NCBI GenBank assembly: GCA_023431385.1
Contig: JAEYWA010000026.1
Coordinates: forward strand, 1-18,668
Direction: 5' to 3'
Origin: Bacillota bacterium
GTDB taxonomy: Bacteria > Bacillota > Clostridia > Acetivibrionales > DSM-1351
Length of the DNA: 18,668 nt
Part shown: one piece after another, positions 7,501-14,891 of the stretch
Position numbering within the stretch: position 1 is the stretch's first letter
How the letters are laid out: each line of letters starts with the position of its first letter
The notes under the pieces: model-generated
Seen by the model: the letters and a program-made list of their open reading frames with translations, nothing else
Database searches by the model: none
What the model was told of the DNA's origin: nothing
Translations under genes and position numbers: made by a program

Positions 7501-7764
7501 CTAAGCCATGAACAGCGTATAATGAATGCTGTACAAAAGCTGAGAAATAATCATGCATTCAGCAAAATGGAGCTGGACTGGCTAAGCCGTATTGAAACTT
7601 TTCTGCTCCATGAAACTGTACTGGATAAGGAAGCCTTTGATAGTGGAGCATTTAAAAATTTTGGTGGTTTTGAAAGAATTAATAAAGTATTTAAAAATCA
7701 ATTAGAAAGCGTTATATCAGAACTGAATGAGTACCTATATGATGATGGGGGCAAAACAGCATGA
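4504..7764 (+). CDS. hsdR: Type I restriction enzyme, R (endonuclease/translocase) subunit
   Basis: ATP-driven DNA translocase and nuclease of a type I R-M complex, 1086 residues. Residues 1-125 resemble a DUF4145-type N-terminal domain (MTRNKAVHANYD at 89-100). Residues about 145-185 are charged and probably coiled coil. The nuclease domain shows D247 (GYADYALF), E261-A-K263 and the downstream Q276-x3-Y280 of HsdR nucleases. The SF2 helicase motor has Walker A MATGTGKT (403-410), DEAH (509-512), TATP (553-556), TTGIDVPE (733-740) and QMMGRATR (758-765). Residues about 830-1075 resemble the EcoEI-type C-terminal domain. The start is TTG: AGGAGG (4491-4496) sits 7 nt upstream and no ATG is better placed. 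It overlaps the broken HTH gene, and its stop overlaps the hsdM start (ATGA). Confidence 0.96.
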   Translation: MRSNFGFLEKAFPVLSQIGSTAEDYLYTDTNSCLIKLGLFGETIVNIMLKLDNIAPPSYDNTHANRIKLLKQNGLLPKDIDDILYSLRMTRNKAVHANYDSHEDCKILLEMAYNLGVWFMQTYGDWRYLSKDFVLPENTSNRVDYEALLKEKEELIKKLADQVERINDSQDTTIEERAKKAKTAADQINLSEKETRYIIDEQLRKVGWEADTVNLRYSKGTRPQKGRNIAIAEWPTDSKIGDRGYADYALFVGLNLVGIVEAKRKYTDIPSVIDYQCKDYAKEVKEEHAVYQVSTWNEYKAPFLFATNGRKYLKQLETKSGIWFLDTRQSSNIPKALQGWISPDGIIEMLEKDITTANKSLEDMPYDLLRDKDGLNLREYQIEAIEAAERAIINGNQKVLLSMATGTGKTRTILGMIYRFIKTDRFKRVLFLVDRTALGEQAQDVFKEVKIEELMTLDEIYNIKNLEDKVIDKETKIHVATVQSLVKRILYNDDETMPSVTDYDLVIIDEAHRGYILDKEMGEDELLYRNQDDYISKYRTVIEYFDSSKIALTATPALHTSEIFGKPVFNYSYRKAVIEGYLVDHDAPHNIITKLSKEGINYEKGETVAIYDPVTGEITNSDELEDELKFDVEKFNRQVITENFNRTVLEEIAKDLNPDGEGKTLIYAVDDTHADLIVKILKEIFEPYGVDNNAVMKITGSVGGGNKKKVSEAIKKFKNEKYPNIAVTVDLLTTGIDVPEITTLIFMRRVKSRILFEQMMGRATRLCPEIGKTHFEIYDPVGVYESLEDVNTMKPVVANPTVTFDELLHGLETLPTEAQTQNQIDLIIAKLQRKKRKLSEKSIEHFIDLSGGHNPTQFIEKIKSMSVSEAKELLLKNRKLFEMLNEGGMNPGRAVVISDKEDELISHTRGYGKGLKPEDYLDEFKAFITNNINNIAALNVVCTRPKELTRESLKSLILELDRQGFTEKQLNTAWKELKNQDIAADIISFIRREAIGSVLLSHEQRIMNAVQKLRNNHAFSKMELDWLSRIETFLLHETVLDKEAFDSGAFKNFGGFERINKVFKNQLESVISELNEYLYDDGGKTA

Positions 7765-9179
7765 ACAATCAAGAAATTGTATCAAAGCTATGGAACTTGT
7801 GTAATGTACTTAGGGATGATGGTATTACCTATCATCAGTATGTTACAGAGCTAACATATATTTTATTTTTAAAAATGTCAAAAGAAACTGGTACAGATTG
7901 GCAAATCCCGGAGGATTATCGTTGGGACAAGCTAATGAAGCCCAAAGGCGTTGAATTGAAACGCTTCTACAAAGATTTACTAAACCATTTGGGAGAAAAT
8001 TGTGCAGGAAGGGTTCGTGAAATATATGCAGGTGCAGCATCAAATATTGAAGAGCCAAAAAACCTTGAAAAAATAATTACTTCTATCGATGCCCTTGACT
8101 GGTATTCTGCAAAAGAAGAAGGACTTGGAAATCTATATGAAGGTTTACTTGAAAAAAATGCAAACGAGAAAAAATCAGGAGCAGGGCAATACTTTACCCC
8201 TCGTGTTCTGATTGATGTTATGACAAAATTAATTGCTCCGCAAGCTGGAGAACTTTGTAATGACCCTGCTTGTGGAACCTTCGGGTTCATGATAGCTGCA
8301 GACCGCTTTGTGAAAGACCAGACCGATAATTTATTCAGTCTTTCGTTGGAACTGCAGGAATTTCAAAGAAAAAAGGCATTTACAGGCTGTGAGCTGGTGC
8401 ATGAGACTCATAGACTTGCTTTGATGAATGCCATGCTTCACGATATTGAAGGAGAAATTTTGCTTGCAGATACTCTTTCCAACCACGGAAAGGCTATGAA
8501 GAATTTTGATGTAGTGCTTACCAATCCACCGTTTGGAACGAAAAAAGGCGGTGAGCGTGCTACCCGTGACGATTTTACTTATCCTACATCCAATAAGCAG
8601 TTAAACTTCTTACAGCATATTTACAGAAGCTTAAAACCGAACGGTAAAGCACGGGCAGCAGTTGTATTGCCTGATAATGTATTGTTTGCCGATGGTGACG
8701 GAGCATCAATTCGTAAAGACTTGATGGATAAATGTAATTTGCATACTGTTTTGCGTTTACCGACGGGTATCTTCTATGCTCAGGGAGTAAAAACCAATGT
8801 GCTGTTTTTCACTCGTGGGAACACAGAAAAGGATAACACGAAAGAAGTTTGGTTTTATGACTTGCGTACCAATATGCCTTCCTTTGGCAAGACCAATCCA
8901 CTAAAACCAGACCATTTTATAGATTTTATTAAAGCCTATACCGCTGAAGATAGAAGTAAAGTACAGGATGAACGCTGGAATGTCTTTACTCGCAAGCAAA
9001 TTGAGGATAAAAATAATAGCCTTGACCTTGGGCTTATTCGTGATGACAGCGTTATAGATTATGAAGATTTACAAGACCCAATCGAAAGCGGTGAAGAAAT
9101 AATTGCTCAGCTTGAAGAAGCCGTAGATTTGCTGATGAGCGTGGTGAAGGAATTAAAGTCATTGGGAGGTAACAACTAG
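7761..9179 (+). CDS. hsdM: Type I restriction-modification system, M (N6-adenine methyltransferase) subunit
   Basis: SAM-dependent DNA adenine methyltransferase of the type I complex. It works as M2S to modify and with HsdR to restrict. 472 residues. The N-terminal helical HsdM domain covers about residues 5-130. The catalytic domain begins at GAGQYFTPR (140-148), followed by the SAM-binding motif DPACGTFGFM (168-177), catalytic motif IV NPPF (255-258) and LPDNVLF (303-309). All key motifs are intact, so methylation activity is expected. The start codon overlaps the hsdR stop by 4 nt and the stop overlaps the hsdS start by 1 nt, implying coupled translation and fixed subunit ratios. Confidence 0.97.
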   Translation: MNNQEIVSKLWNLCNVLRDDGITYHQYVTELTYILFLKMSKETGTDWQIPEDYRWDKLMKPKGVELKRFYKDLLNHLGENCAGRVREIYAGAASNIEEPKNLEKIITSIDALDWYSAKEEGLGNLYEGLLEKNANEKKSGAGQYFTPRVLIDVMTKLIAPQAGELCNDPACGTFGFMIAADRFVKDQTDNLFSLSLELQEFQRKKAFTGCELVHETHRLALMNAMLHDIEGEILLADTLSNHGKAMKNFDVVLTNPPFGTKKGGERATRDDFTYPTSNKQLNFLQHIYRSLKPNGKARAAVVLPDNVLFADGDGASIRKDLMDKCNLHTVLRLPTGIFYAQGVKTNVLFFTRGNTEKDNTKEVWFYDLRTNMPSFGKTNPLKPDHFIDFIKAYTAEDRSKVQDERWNVFTRKQIEDKNNSLDLGLIRDDSVIDYEDLQDPIESGEEIIAQLEEAVDLLMSVVKELKSLGGNN

Positions 9180-10492
9180 TGGCGAAAGGGAAACAGCAGG
9201 AATTAACTATTGAAGAAAAGTTGGGCCAGGCATTGGTGCCAGAAGATGAGCAACCGTATGAGGTGCCAAGTAATTGGGTGTGGATTAAGCTTCTAGAAGC
9301 ATTTGATAATCTTACTAGTAGTAATAAGAAGTTACCACAAAAAAGTTACTTTCAAGATGGCAATTATGCAGTTGTTGACCAAGGGAAAGACCTGATTGGT
9401 GGATTTACGTATGAGGATAATTTATTATTTAATGGTGAATTACCGATTATTTTATTTGGTGACCATACACGGATTGTAAAATATATTGACTTCCCTTTTG
9501 TGCAAGGAGCAGATGGAGTTAAAATATTAAAACCAAGAAGCTATTATGATGCTAGATTTTTTTATTATTTAATGCAAAACATATATATTCCTGACTTAGG
9601 ATATAGAAGACACTTTCCGTTATTCCCAACACTATCATGTGTTCTCCCACCACTTGCAGAGCAACAGCGAATTGTTGACCGCATAGAAAGGCTTTTTGGA
9701 AAGCTTGATAATGCAAAGGAACTGGCACAAAATGCCCTTGATTCTGTTGAGACCCGTAAAGCTGCCATCCTTCATAAAGCATTTTCAGGCGAACTCACTG
9801 ACCAATGGCGTGAGAAGAATGGTTTGGGCATGGATAGTTGGGAGAATAAAGTGTTTGGGAAATGTACTTCAATAATGCAAAATGGAATATCCAAACGTAA
9901 AGGAACAATCGGAAGTGAAATAGTTGTCTTGAGATTAGCAAACATAAAGGATAATTCTGTTGATGATACTGACTTGCGCACAATCATCCTAGATGAGAAA
10001 GAACAAGAAAGATATTGTATTCTATCAGATGATGTTCTTTTAATTCGTGTAAATGGCTCTATAAATAATGTTGGTAAACTTATTCATATAGAAAACAGTA
10101 GTGGGTGGGCTTTTTGTGACCATATGATTAAAATACGATTTGATGTGAATGTTGTTCTACCTAAGTTTATGGTTTATTTTTCTATGACTGATGATTATAT
10201 AAAATTTATACACAAGAATATGGTGTCAAGTGCTGGGCAAAATACAATAAGTCAGAGAAGTATTGCATTGATGGAACTTTGTATTCCAAGTCTTCCTGAA
10301 CAGCAAGTAATTGTTAAGATTTTAGATAGTCTGTTCGAAAAAGAGGAAAAAGCAAAAGAGCTTTGTGAAGTCCTTGACAAAATTGATCATATGAAAAAAG
10401 CAATTCTTGCCCGTGCTTTCCGTGGAGAGCTTGGTACAAATAACCCAAGTGAAGAAAGTGCGTTAGAACTATTGAAAGAGTGCTTGAAATAG
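9179..10492 (+). CDS. hsdS: Type I restriction-modification system, S (specificity) subunit
   Basis: Sequence-recognition subunit, 437 residues, with the usual two half-sites. TRD1 covers about residues 25-155 and TRD2 about 220-370. Each is followed by a conserved helical spacer: LPPLAEQQRIVDRIERLFGK (156-175) ending in AAILHKAFSGELT, and IPSLPEQQVIVKILDSLF (369-386) ending in KAILARAFRGELG. The two spacers are an internal repeat of each other, as expected for a bipartite target. The start is GTG, overlapping the hsdM stop by 1 nt, with GGGAGGT (9164-9170) 8 nt upstream. The target sequence cannot be predicted from sequence alone. It is full length, and no second hsdS copy or recombinase is nearby. 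Confidence 0.95.
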   Translation: MAKGKQQELTIEEKLGQALVPEDEQPYEVPSNWVWIKLLEAFDNLTSSNKKLPQKSYFQDGNYAVVDQGKDLIGGFTYEDNLLFNGELPIILFGDHTRIVKYIDFPFVQGADGVKILKPRSYYDARFFYYLMQNIYIPDLGYRRHFPLFPTLSCVLPPLAEQQRIVDRIERLFGKLDNAKELAQNALDSVETRKAAILHKAFSGELTDQWREKNGLGMDSWENKVFGKCTSIMQNGISKRKGTIGSEIVVLRLANIKDNSVDDTDLRTIILDEKEQERYCILSDDVLLIRVNGSINNVGKLIHIENSSGWAFCDHMIKIRFDVNVVLPKFMVYFSMTDDYIKFIHKNMVSSAGQNTISQRSIALMELCIPSLPEQQVIVKILDSLFEKEEKAKELCEVLDKIDHMKKAILARAFRGELGTNNPSEESALELLKECLK

Positions 10493-10495
10493 AGA

Positions 10496-10528
10496 AGCCC
10501 CAGTCTTTAATGACTGGGGTTAAATTTT
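10496..10528 (+). terminator. Intrinsic terminator of the hsdRMS operon
   Basis: CCCCAGTC (10498-10505) pairs perfectly with GACTGGGG (10512-10519) around a TTTAAT loop, extended by one G-T and one A-T pair, and is followed by AAATTTT. It starts 4 nt after the hsdS stop codon. Confidence 0.88.
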
Positions 10529-10614
10529 GCCTAATATTTACTCTTCACTAAGATATTTTTCAACTTTTATACCGCATTGCAGTGGGGAATGCCTAGGTTT
10601 GCGATACAAATGCA

Positions 10615-10643
10615 TTGACTTAACAAGAATCAAGTGACATACT
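10615..10643 (+). promoter_or_regulatory. Candidate extended -10 promoter for the patatin gene
   Basis: TTGACT (10615-10620), a 17-bp spacer and CATACT (10638-10643) with an upstream TGA that fits an extended -10 (TGn). The transcript would carry a leader of about 140 nt. That leader contains a direct repeat of CATAGAT (near 10705 and 10737) and an A7/T7 pairing (10712-10718 with 10726-10732). It is the only promoter-like pair I see in the 298-bp gap after hsdS. Confidence 0.4.
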
Positions 10644-10790
10644 AATTGTCCCTAATTTTCAATAAAAACTATAAAGAAAAGCAAATTCTGCGTAAATTCA
10701 AAACCATAGATAAAAAAATCTTCTGTTTTTTTAGGACATAGATGGTAAAATAAGTATATGTTTGAAATAAAACGTGAATGGAGATGAATT

Positions 10791-11771
10791 ATGGGAAAAA
10801 GAAAAATACTTTCTATTGACGGCGGCGGTATCAGAGGAATAATTCCTGCAATGATACTAGCCAAGCTGGAGGAGATGACCTCAAAGCCGGTACATCAAAT
10901 GTTTGACCTTGTTGCAGGAACTTCTACCGGCTCAATTATTGCTCTGGCTCTGAATATGCCATCTAGTGAAAACAAAGACCTTCCGGCTTACAACGCCGGA
11001 CAATTGGTTAATCTCTATACCGAAAAAGGGGCTAAGATATTCTCCACAAATATTTTTCATAAAATAGCCACTCTGGACGGAATAACCGACGAAAGGTATA
11101 AATCTTCAGGAATAGAATCTGTTTTAAAGGATTTATTAGGGGAAACCATGCTCTCGGCAGCTTTGACACCTGTTTTGATACCTTCTTATGAAATAGGACT
11201 TAGAACTCCTTTCTTTTTTAAGAGCCGCCATGCAAAAAACCCTGATAAAGAAAACTATGACTTCAGGATGTGGCAGGTAGCCAGGGCTAGTTCGGCTGCT
11301 CCTACTTATTTTGAACCGTTCAAAATTAAAATGGATAAGCATGAAGGTGCAGACTACTTCACATTTATTGATGGTGGTGTATATGCCAATAACCCATCCA
11401 TGTGTGCGTTTGCAGAGGCAAAAGTCATGTTTGGCAATGAGGATGATATTTTAGTGGTATCTCTGGGGACAGGAGAGCTAAGCAGGGGAATACCTTATGA
11501 GGAAGCCAAGGACTGGGGATTGATAAACTGGGCCAAGCCCATGCTGGGAATCGTTTTTGACGGAGTTAGCAATACTGTAGATTATCAGCTGAGACAACTG
11601 CTTTCCGATAACAGATACTACAGGATTCAGTCAAGTCTTGCCGAACTGGGTAGAGGTATGGACGACGCCAGTGATGAAAATATTCATCAGTTAAAACTTC
11701 TTGGACATAAAACTATTGAAGAATGGCAAAGAAACGGTAAACTTGATAAGCTCTGCAACCAGCTTGTATAA
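10791..11771 (+). CDS. Patatin-like phospholipase
   Basis: Soluble serine lipid acyl hydrolase, 326 residues, no signal peptide or membrane segment. The patatin catalytic set is complete: oxyanion-hole loop DGGGIRG (residues 10-16), nucleophile elbow GTSTG (43-47, Ser45), and the dyad Asp in DGG (194-196, Asp194), followed by YANNPS. GGAG at 10780-10783 is 7 nt before ATG. It stands alone between the hsd terminator and hppA. Size and N-terminal motif style resemble the phospholipase effectors of cyclic-nucleotide (CBASS) defence, but no nucleotidyltransferase, Cap2 or Cap3 is in this window. A membrane-lipid housekeeping role is equally possible. The activity call is firm; the biological role is not. 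Confidence 0.93.
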   Translation: MGKRKILSIDGGGIRGIIPAMILAKLEEMTSKPVHQMFDLVAGTSTGSIIALALNMPSSENKDLPAYNAGQLVNLYTEKGAKIFSTNIFHKIATLDGITDERYKSSGIESVLKDLLGETMLSAALTPVLIPSYEIGLRTPFFFKSRHAKNPDKENYDFRMWQVARASSAAPTYFEPFKIKMDKHEGADYFTFIDGGVYANNPSMCAFAEAKVMFGNEDDILVVSLGTGELSRGIPYEEAKDWGLINWAKPMLGIVFDGVSNTVDYQLRQLLSDNRYYRIQSSLAELGRGMDDASDENIHQLKLLGHKTIEEWQRNGKLDKLCNQLV

Positions 11772-11853
11772 TTTTCTACACCAAAACAGCTTGTACGTGC
11801 TTATTCATCAAATTAAATGATAAAGTCTTAAAAATTTTTTTGAAATCAGAATG

Positions 11854-11883
11854 TTGTGGATACATTGCTTAATAGAATATACT
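11854..11883 (+). promoter_or_regulatory. Candidate promoter of hppA
   Basis: TTGTGG (11854-11859), an 18-bp spacer and TATACT (11878-11883), five of six matches in the -10. It lies upstream of the tandem repeat, which would therefore be in the 5' untranslated region. Tentative. Confidence 0.35.
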
Positions 11884-11909
11884 GTACGATTCTTTTTTCT
11901 AGGATTATT

Positions 11910-11957
11910 AAGCCTTGGATTCTTGAAGCCTTGGATTCTTGAAGCCTTGGATACTAG
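11910..11957 (+). repeat. Three 16-bp tandem repeats in the hppA leader
   Basis: AAGCCTTGGATTCTTG occurs twice exactly (11910-11925, 11926-11941), followed by a diverged third copy AAGCCTTGGATACTAG (11942-11957). They end 17 nt before the hppA ribosome binding site. Slippage could change copy number and leader length. They are too short and too few for a CRISPR array. Confidence 0.8.
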
Positions 11958-11989
11958 AAATCCTTGAAATGGTAAAAGGAGGCCTGTGC

Positions 11990-14437
11990 ATGTATTCACA
12001 ACTTTTTAGGTTGCTGAAGAAAACGTTGAAAGTACTATTGACAAGTATACTTATAGTCACTTTAACTCCTCTAACAGCCTTTGCCAGCGAGGCAGACCTG
12101 GTGACACCTGAGCTTTCTGAGGGTCAGAACAATCTGTTGTACATAGGAATGCTGGTTTGTATTCTAGGAATGCTATTCGGACTATTTCAATTTCTAAAGG
12201 TAAAAAAAATTAAAGCACACAAGAGCATGCTTGAGGTGGCAAATACAATATATGAAACCTGTAAGACCTACTTGGTGCAGCAGGGTAAATTTCTTGCACT
12301 GCTGCTGGTCTTCATAGGTATATGTATTGCCTTTTATTTCGGTTTCCTTCAGAACAAGGGGGTCGGAGGAGTAATACTTATTTTATCCTGGACCATTGTA
12401 GGAATTCTGGGCTCTTACAGTGTTGCCTGGTATGGCATACGAATGAATACCTTGGCAAACAGCAGAATGGCGTTTTCAGCTCTGGAAAAGAAGCCACTGA
12501 AGCTGTTGAGCATACCTTTGGATTCCGGTATGAGCATAGGTGTAATACTGATTTGTGTTGAACTGATTATGATGCTAATAATTCTAAGATTTGTTCCAAA
12601 TGAGCTGGCAGGGGCAAGCTTTATAGGTTTTGCCATAGGTGAATCTCTTGGTGCAAGTGCCCTCCGTATAGCAGGCGGTATATTTACCAAGATTGCAGAT
12701 ATTGGCTCGGACTTAATGAAAATTGTATTCAAAATAAAAGAGGATGATCCACGTAATCCGGGAGTCATTGCCGATTGTACCGGAGACAATGCGGGTGATA
12801 GCGTAGGGCCGACAGCTGATGGCTTTGAAACCTATGGAGTAACAGGGGTAGCACTTATAACCTTTATAGTTCTCGCCGTAACCGGTGAGCTTCAAAGCAG
12901 TATGCTTATCTGGATTTTTACCATGCGTGTTCTGATGATTGTCACATCCATAGCTTCCTTTTATATTAACAAGCTTTTCAGCAAAGTCAAATATGATGGT
13001 ATGACCGACATGGATTTTGAAAAACCCCTGACAAGCCTTGTTTGGATAACTTCTGTCCTTTCCATAGCGGTTACTTTTGTTATAAGCTTTATCATGATTG
13101 GACCTGATACAGATGTCGGTAATAAGTCGGCAAATTTATGGGTGGTACTTTCAACAATTATTAGCTGCGGTACACTTGGTGCGGCTCTTATCCCCGAGTT
13201 TACAAAGATATTTACCAGTCCAAAATCAATTCATGTACAGGAAACAGTTACTTCTTCCAGAGAGGGCGGCCCTTCCCTTAATATTCTATCAGGTCTGGTT
13301 GCAGGCAACTTCAGTGCCTTCTGGAAGGGTATGGTTTTTGTAGTATTGATGTTTATTGCTTATTCCGCCAGTAGATTTGGACTTGGTGATGTCATGTCCT
13401 ATCCTTCAATATTTGCATTTGGTCTTGTTGCTTTCGGGTTCCTGGGTATGGGTCCTGTAACTATTGCTGTGGACAGCTATGGCCCTGTAACGGATAATGC
13501 ACAGTCCATATACGAATTGTCTCTTATAGAGACCATACCAGATGTGGAAGCGGAGATTGAACGTGATTTCGGTTTTAAACCAGATTTCGAAAATGCCAAG
13601 TATTATCTTGAAGCCAATGACGGTGCCGGTAATACTTTCAAGGCAACTGCCAAACCGGTACTGATAGGTACGGCTGTAGTAGGTGCAACCACCATGATAT
13701 TCTCACTCATACTGGTTATTCAAAATGTTCTGGGAGTAAAGCCCGAGGAGATATTGAATATTTTAAACCCCTATACAATATTGGGTTACTTGTGCGGAGG
13801 AGCGGTAATTTATTGGTTTACCGGTGCCTCAACCCAGGCCGTTTCAACCGGTGCCTACAGGGCGGTTGAGTATATAAAAAAGAATATACGTCTTGATGAA
13901 AATGCCAGCTCAAGGGCGGCTATCGACAAATCCAAGGAGGTAGTAAAAATTTGTACTCAATATGCACAGAAGGGCATGCTCAATATATTTATAGCAATAT
14001 TCTCCTTTGCACTTGCCTTTGCCTTCCTTTCGGCACCAAGAAGCGGCACTGAATCAGTAGCATTGTTTGTTGCATACCTGATATCAATCGCAGTATTCGG
14101 GCTTTATCAAGCAATATTTATGGCTAACGCCGGAGGCTGCTGGGATAATGCCAAAAAAGTGGTTGAAGTTGACCTGAAACAAAAGGGTACCGAACTCCAT
14201 GATGCAACAGTAGTTGGTGATACCGTCGGAGACCCCTTTAAGGATACTTCGTCGGTTGCCCTTAACCCCATAATCAAATTTACTACACTCTTCGGATTGC
14301 TGGCAATGGAAATAGCCATATCTGACGCCTTCAAGGACATAGCACCCTTCGTAGGAATAGCTTTCCTGCTGTGCGGTTTTGTGTTTGTATGGCGCTCCTT
14401 CTATAAAATGCGTATAAATAGTAGGAAGTCTGATTAA
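11990..14437 (+). CDS. hppA: Membrane-bound ion-translocating pyrophosphatase, divergent
   Basis: Polytopic pump that couples PPi hydrolysis to H+ (or Na+) export. I choose ATG 11990 (815 residues) because AAAGGAGG (11975-11982) lies 7 nt upstream. An in-frame TTG at 11939 would run through the tandem repeat and has no ribosome binding site. Catalytic motifs: DIGSDL (237-242), EDDPRNP (251-257), GDNAGD (265-270), DSYGPVTDNA (495-504), NAGGCWDNAKK (713-723) and GDTVGDPFKDTS (743-754). Lys551 in GNTFKA replaces the Ala of K+-dependent enzymes, predicting K+ independence. Odd points: residues 11-34 look like a signal peptide ending ASEA; the usual GADLVGKVE is rewritten as GSDLMKIVF; and a longer cytoplasmic insert occurs near 512-545. 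These fit the divergent Na+-regulated H+-pumping subfamily, but that assignment is from memory. Monocistronic. Confidence 0.95.
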   Translation: MYSQLFRLLKKTLKVLLTSILIVTLTPLTAFASEADLVTPELSEGQNNLLYIGMLVCILGMLFGLFQFLKVKKIKAHKSMLEVANTIYETCKTYLVQQGKFLALLLVFIGICIAFYFGFLQNKGVGGVILILSWTIVGILGSYSVAWYGIRMNTLANSRMAFSALEKKPLKLLSIPLDSGMSIGVILICVELIMMLIILRFVPNELAGASFIGFAIGESLGASALRIAGGIFTKIADIGSDLMKIVFKIKEDDPRNPGVIADCTGDNAGDSVGPTADGFETYGVTGVALITFIVLAVTGELQSSMLIWIFTMRVLMIVTSIASFYINKLFSKVKYDGMTDMDFEKPLTSLVWITSVLSIAVTFVISFIMIGPDTDVGNKSANLWVVLSTIISCGTLGAALIPEFTKIFTSPKSIHVQETVTSSREGGPSLNILSGLVAGNFSAFWKGMVFVVLMFIAYSASRFGLGDVMSYPSIFAFGLVAFGFLGMGPVTIAVDSYGPVTDNAQSIYELSLIETIPDVEAEIERDFGFKPDFENAKYYLEANDGAGNTFKATAKPVLIGTAVVGATTMIFSLILVIQNVLGVKPEEILNILNPYTILGYLCGGAVIYWFTGASTQAVSTGAYRAVEYIKKNIRLDENASSRAAIDKSKEVVKICTQYAQKGMLNIFIAIFSFALAFAFLSAPRSGTESVALFVAYLISIAVFGLYQAIFMANAGGCWDNAKKVVEVDLKQKGTELHDATVVGDTVGDPFKDTSSVALNPIIKFTTLFGLLAMEIAISDAFKDIAPFVGIAFLLCGFVFVWRSFYKMRINSRKSD

Positions 14438-14478
14438 AAGTACTTGTATGAAACTGTAGGTGAGATACAAATATTTTG

Positions 14479-14560
14479 GCAAGCAAAGTGACAGGATGTC
14501 TCTTTGCTTGCAGCACTGCGAGACCATGGATGGTCGAGTCGCTGCGACGGCATAAACCGT
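14479..14560 (+). other. Cluster of three hairpins downstream of hppA, candidate structured RNA or complex terminator
   Basis: Hairpin 1: GCAAGCAAAG (14479-14488) with CTTTGCTTGC (14502-14511), capped by GACA/TGTC. Hairpin 2: GCAGC (14510-14514) with GCTGC (14541-14545), ACT with AGT (14515-14517, 14537-14539), an unpaired GCGA, then GACCAT with ATGGTC (14522-14527, 14530-14535). Hairpin 3: ACGG with CCGT (14547-14550, 14557-14560). Hairpins 1 and 2 share two bases, so they may switch. No T-run follows, so a simple intrinsic terminator is unlikely. It is unexpectedly GC-rich for non-coding DNA here. Confidence 0.5.
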
Positions 14561-14618
14561 TAAAAAGCAGGACTTATTAATCAATTTCGTGTGGAAGTAA
14601 TACTTTTAACATACATGA

Positions 14619-14725
14619 GCACAACTTTTGAAAATGTGGAAGCATGGTTAGAAACAATTCAAGAAATAGATAAATTATTATTTCTTGAATTGTTTCGTGT
14701 GCGACACATTTTCAAAAGTTAGTGC
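14619..14725. repeat. 107-bp near-perfect inverted repeat, MITE-like hairpin element
   Basis: Outer arm: GCAC plus AACTTTTGAAAATGTG (14619-14638) against CACATTTTCAAAAGTT plus A-GTGC (14705-14725), 20 pairs with one bulged A. A middle GCAT/GTGC (14642-14645 with 14699-14702) bridges the internal loop. Inner arm: GAAACAATTCAAGAAATA (14651-14668) against its exact complement (14679-14696), 18 pairs, loop of about 10 nt. It is bracketed by imperfect direct copies TACTTTTAACATAC (14601-14614) and TACTGTTATACATAC (14731-14745), which could be a target duplication. It contains no open reading frame. Confidence 0.75.
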
Positions 14726-14775
14726 GGGAGTACTGTTATACATACCAATCCACTAAAATTAGTAAAAATGCCGTG

Positions 14776-14804
14776 TTTTCTTTTTATGGCTGGTATTATA
14801 TAAT
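14776..14804 (+). promoter_or_regulatory. Candidate promoter of hprK
   Basis: A perfect -10 TATAAT (14799-14804) has only a weak -35 (TTTTCT, 14776-14781) at 17 bp. It lies about 90 nt before the hprK start codon, downstream of the inverted repeat. Confidence 0.35.
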
Positions 14805-14891
14805 ATTAGATATTGAATACACGTATTTAGGGAAATAATCAATATGGTAAAAACATTTGGTTTGAGCATCCCTGGAAAATGAGGTGCATAG

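Noticed and set aside
9179..10492. Phase-variable (invertible) hsdS locus
   Set aside because: No second hsdS copy, no inverted recombination sites and no recombinase gene in the window.
10791..11771. Complete CBASS operon
   Set aside because: Only the phospholipase is present; neighbours are hsdS and hppA, with no nucleotidyltransferase or ancillary genes.
11910..11957. CRISPR array
   Set aside because: The 16-bp units are contiguous with no spacers and there are only three; no cas genes nearby.
14084..14584. 166-codon - strand open frame across the hppA 3' end
   Set aside because: Antisense to conserved pyrophosphatase motifs and the hairpin cluster; no start signal or recognisable domain.
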